Assembly: GCA_900313845.1 (NCBI GenBank)
Contig: OMTC01000004.1
Location: 1 to 16,186 of the forward strand
DNA: 16,186 nt
Direction of reading: 5' to 3'
Origin: an uncultured Prevotellaceae bacterium
GTDB lineage: Bacteria; Bacteroidota; Bacteroidia; Bacteroidales; Bacteroidaceae
Below are positions 15,401 through 16,186 of the stretch, one piece after another. The notes under the pieces are model-generated. The model was not told the DNA's origin. It did not search any database and saw only the letters and a list, made by a program, of their open reading frames with translations. Both the position numbers and the translations under genes were made by a program. How positions within the stretch are numbered: the stretch's first letter is position 1; every line of letters starts with the position of its first letter.

Positions 15401-16186
15401 CTTGGGAAAAAACATCACGACGACGCTGAAAATCAATGTGGCGAGCATGGAGATGGATTTCGACGAGAACAAAATGCGGAGAATCATCACGAACTTGCTC
15501 TCGAATGCCCATAAGTTCAATAAGCAGAACGGTAGCATTGTCGTGAGTTTGAGGAAGGTTACAGGAAGCCAAAGCCCCTCAAGCCCCCCTCCAACTCCCC
15601 CGAGGGGGAGAGAAGAAAAGCCAATGCCAATGTCGATGCCAATGCCAACGCTTACGCAGGGCGAGGACTATATGGAATTGCAGGTGGCTGACACGGGCAG
15701 GGGAATCAGTGCGGAAGGTAAGAAGCATATTTTTGAGCGTTTCTTCCAGGTGGATGGCGATTCGGAATATATTGGCACGGGTATCGGTTTGCATATCGTG
15801 CATGAATACGTGTTGATGCACGGGGGAAGTATTACCGTGGAGGACAATCACCCAGAGGGAACGATTTTCACTGTGAGGATTCCAATTATCAGGGAAAGTG
15901 GCTTTGCCACGGGAGGTGAAACTGACAAGCGGCAGTCGGCTGATGGAAAGGCTGTAGGTGGTGCTTATCAGGACGGGATGCTTCAGGATGGTTGGGACGG
16001 TGCCTCTTCGGATGGCGAGGAGGTTGAAAAGGTGCCTGACACGCTTCTGATAGTGGAAGATAACAGCGATGTGCGCGAGTTCCTGCAACGTAGTTTGGAG
16101 GATAGATACCGCATTCTCACTGCGGCAAACGGACAGGAAGCGGTGGATACGCTGTTGAAGCGTATGGAGGATGACCGGAAGGACTT
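12453..16186 (+). CDS. Hybrid two-component system sensor kinase/regulator (HTCS), partial at 3' end
   Basis: A single membrane-spanning PUL regulator that senses oligosaccharide in the periplasm and activates transcription; 1244 codons are visible with no stop, and the frame runs off the window. Residues 1-19 are a signal peptide (ending VALA). About 12 Reg_prop beta-propeller repeats follow up to about 735, recognisable as GFIWVGTINGLSRFDG, GNLWVGTENAG, GNVWIGTVDRGL, QLWVGTSLGL and NMWIGTRRGLF. A Y_Y_Y domain (about 757-840) and a membrane helix (846-866) come next. The kinase has FFTNISHDLKTPL with phospho-acceptor His902, an N-box with Asn1014/Asn1018 (NLLSNAHKFN), DTGRGI from Asp1080 and GTGIGL from 1108. 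The receiver begins at LLIVEDNSD (Glu1202, Asp1203); its phospho-Asp and the expected AraC-type HTH lie outside the window. The ATG at 12453 gives the signal peptide; no strong ribosome site is seen. The gene faces away from the xus operon, its probable target. Oddly, four in-frame DNA repeats interrupt it (listed separately). Confidence 0.9.
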   Translation, partial: MKKCWLLSLLWMMCSVALAQGEYHFSWLDVKTGLADNHVRCITRDSYGFIWVGTINGLSRFDGHNAKSYSLTPNPKTPPAPLRGERRGEGSRMKDGNSSLGSEATIVHSSINSDVVWLGEANDGRLWARTDAGDVLTLDREHDCLRNDGYERLKKMGVEGRVRKLCVDREGRLWVATDECVGYCDGKKERFQVLKSGNMGLVVDMVSRDGRTIVMTDDGRFYVADMGSGRLLVEGQAELIKAHRYHHIYVDSRHRLWIYTSHSAVEKTRCYDLEHRTWVNSALTDFMGRQFINSMIDDADGNLWVGTENAGIYVCSETSASDFTTRHLKAFPALSSHINCLYQDVNHTMWIGSAKQGVAYTNTQNVMFQRVSTAPFEDVSCMVEDDEGNTWFGFDGFGVLKRSPLSNPPRGGEVNAKANANANAKAIDGKVYNLENGGLPSNIVTAMVMDAQKCLWVGTFGEGICRWENGRFVKVERSDMKDLISLLYVKSMAADYRGNVWIGTVDRGLVMIPKEGQALHLHRDNSDLSSNSVMSLVCDHRNQLWVGTSLGLHVYDMGKREFNTPEVLRECLAGEYISALFVDSHQNMWIGTRRGLFVYMLKTKQVEWLTTENGLSNNFVRAIVEDSYQHIWVSTDKGLTRIRSLTPNPSPRGEGSRMKNEGSTDSSFFIPHSSFLCQPFYDGDGLEQVSFLNNAACLNRDGECMIACSKGYVRIPPQCIHYEYPREKVVFTELLYSGVAAEPGEDSPIRKSLHLERKIEMKYNHTPFSIAVSAMLPTLTQKIVYLYRLKGEGDEWLHIPHNLIHFMGMPSGKHTLEVVAMIPGGPPSEVATLDIIVKPPFWLSTWANVCYLLLLLGAGYIYVLHLKRKQRQKIAMQQMEMELRQQVEMEENKIRFFTNISHDLKTPLTLVMAPLEKTLGFDLERKVRTELEVAWRNARILYDEIVHLLDFRRLDVGAEKLNIAHGDMVSFVQRTVDSFKYYALGKNITTTLKINVASMEMDFDENKMRRIITNLLSNAHKFNKQNGSIVVSLRKVTGSQSPSSPPPTPPRGREEKPMPMSMPMPTLTQGEDYMELQVADTGRGISAEGKKHIFERFFQVDGDSEYIGTGIGLHIVHEYVLMHGGSITVEDNHPEGTIFTVRIPIIRESGFATGGETDKRQSADGKAVGGAYQDGMLQDGWDGASSDGEEVEKVPDTLLIVEDNSDVREFLQRSLEDRYRILTAANGQEAVDTLLKRMEDDRKD
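12660..12780. repeat. In-frame palindromic insert A1 in the HTCS propeller
   Basis: A GC-rich block followed by an AT-richer tail, read in frame as about 40 low-complexity residues (SLTPNPKTPPAPLRGE...). CTCCCCT (12691-12697) pairs with AGGGGAG (12701-12707). It shares 18 bases (12660-12677) and 24 bases (12711-12734) exactly with insert A2. It sits between the first propeller motif (GLSRFDG) and the next. The tail, with CTTCATT pairing to AATGAAG, ends before INSDVVWLGE; the right boundary is approximate. Confidence 0.75.
13656..13735. repeat. In-frame palindromic insert B1 with GCYAAT hexamer tail
   Basis: Begins AGCCCCCTTTCGAACC and includes CCCCGAGGGG (13675-13684), then a tail of (GCC/GCT)AAT units from 13704 to about 13724. 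In frame it adds about 26 residues: SPLSNPPRGGEV then ANANANA. It follows a propeller strand ending FGFGVLK and precedes KVYNLENGGLPSN, a normal propeller linker. Related to insert B2 by head and tail DNA. Confidence 0.7.
14379..14480. repeat. In-frame palindromic insert A2 in the HTCS propeller
   Basis: CCCCTCTCC (14396-14404) pairs perfectly with GGAGAGGGG (14409-14417). The tail contains repeated TTCATTC units that can pair with GAATGAAG. It is read in frame as about 34 residues, SLTPNPSPRGEGSRMKN then a serine/phenylalanine-rich part. It lies directly after the propeller strand GLTRI and before FYDGDGLEQVSF. Segments 14382-14399 and 14406-14429 are identical to parts of insert A1 and are read in the same frame. 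Confidence 0.8.
15567..15659. repeat. In-frame palindromic insert B2 within the HTCS ATPase domain
   Basis: CTCCCCCGAGGGGGAG at 15595-15610 is a perfect palindrome apart from its 2-base centre. It is followed by an ATGCCA-type hexamer tail at 15621-15647. It is read in frame as about 31 residues: SQSPSSPPPTPPRGRE, then alternating Pro-Met (PMPMSMPMP). It separates the N-box strand SIVVSLRKV from MELQVADTGRGI, a position where related kinases have a short turn. The reading frame and all kinase motifs remain intact on both sides. Confidence 0.75.

Noticed and set aside
12660..15659. Inserts interpreted as frameshifts making the HTCS a pseudogene
   Set aside because: Reading the frame codon by codon from 12453 to the end shows no stop, and every kinase motif is in the same frame.

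Overview
The window looks like a polysaccharide utilization locus (PUL) from a Bacteroidota gut or rumen bacterium, most likely Prevotellaceae (Prevotella/Segatella-like). The reasons are tandem SusC/SusD outer-membrane pairs with lipoboxes, a cell-surface IPT/TIG lipoprotein, a divergent hybrid two-component regulator, Bacteroidota-type promoter motifs and no clear Shine-Dalgarno sites.

Layout. Positions 1-238 hold short AT-rich repeats and two hairpins, one of which resembles a terminator for the leftward operon. Five genes on the minus strand, read from 11123 down to 239, form one tight operon with gaps of 18, 29, 34 and 31 bases: SusC-like (1052 aa), SusD-like (682 aa), SusC-like (928 aa), SusD-like (567 aa) and an IPT/TIG surface glycan-binding lipoprotein (357 aa). 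This order and these sizes match the conserved xylan-utilization core xusA-xusB-xusC-xusD-xusE of xylanolytic Bacteroidota, so those names are used here. The assignment rests on architecture and remembered family knowledge, not on a search. In that core a GH10 xylanase usually follows xusE; here it would lie beyond position 1, if present.

Positions 11124-12452 are a 1.3-kb non-coding divergent region. It holds a good promoter candidate for the xus operon with a long leader, several short tandem repeats that could be regulator sites, a 205-bp structure with perfect 27-bp inverted arms around a 65-bp pure A/T core, and a 19-bp dyad ahead of the regulator.

From 12453 to the window end runs one uninterrupted plus-strand reading frame: a hybrid two-component system (HTCS) sensor/regulator with signal peptide, beta-propeller repeats, Y_Y_Y domain, membrane helix, histidine kinase and the start of a receiver domain. 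It is cut by the window edge.

The most unusual observation is that this regulator gene carries four short, GC-rich, palindromic DNA repeats embedded in its coding sequence. All are in frame and free of stops, and each adds about 26-40 low-complexity residues at a domain loop. Three lie in the propeller and one lies inside the kinase ATP-binding domain. They fall into two DNA families, and one family's hexanucleotide tail is read in two different frames. This suggests a mobile or recombining DNA repeat that the protein tolerates, rather than a conserved protein motif.

Working model: the HTCS senses a xylan-like oligosaccharide in the periplasm and activates the divergent xus operon. The two SusCD complexes and the TIG lipoprotein then bind and import the glycan.
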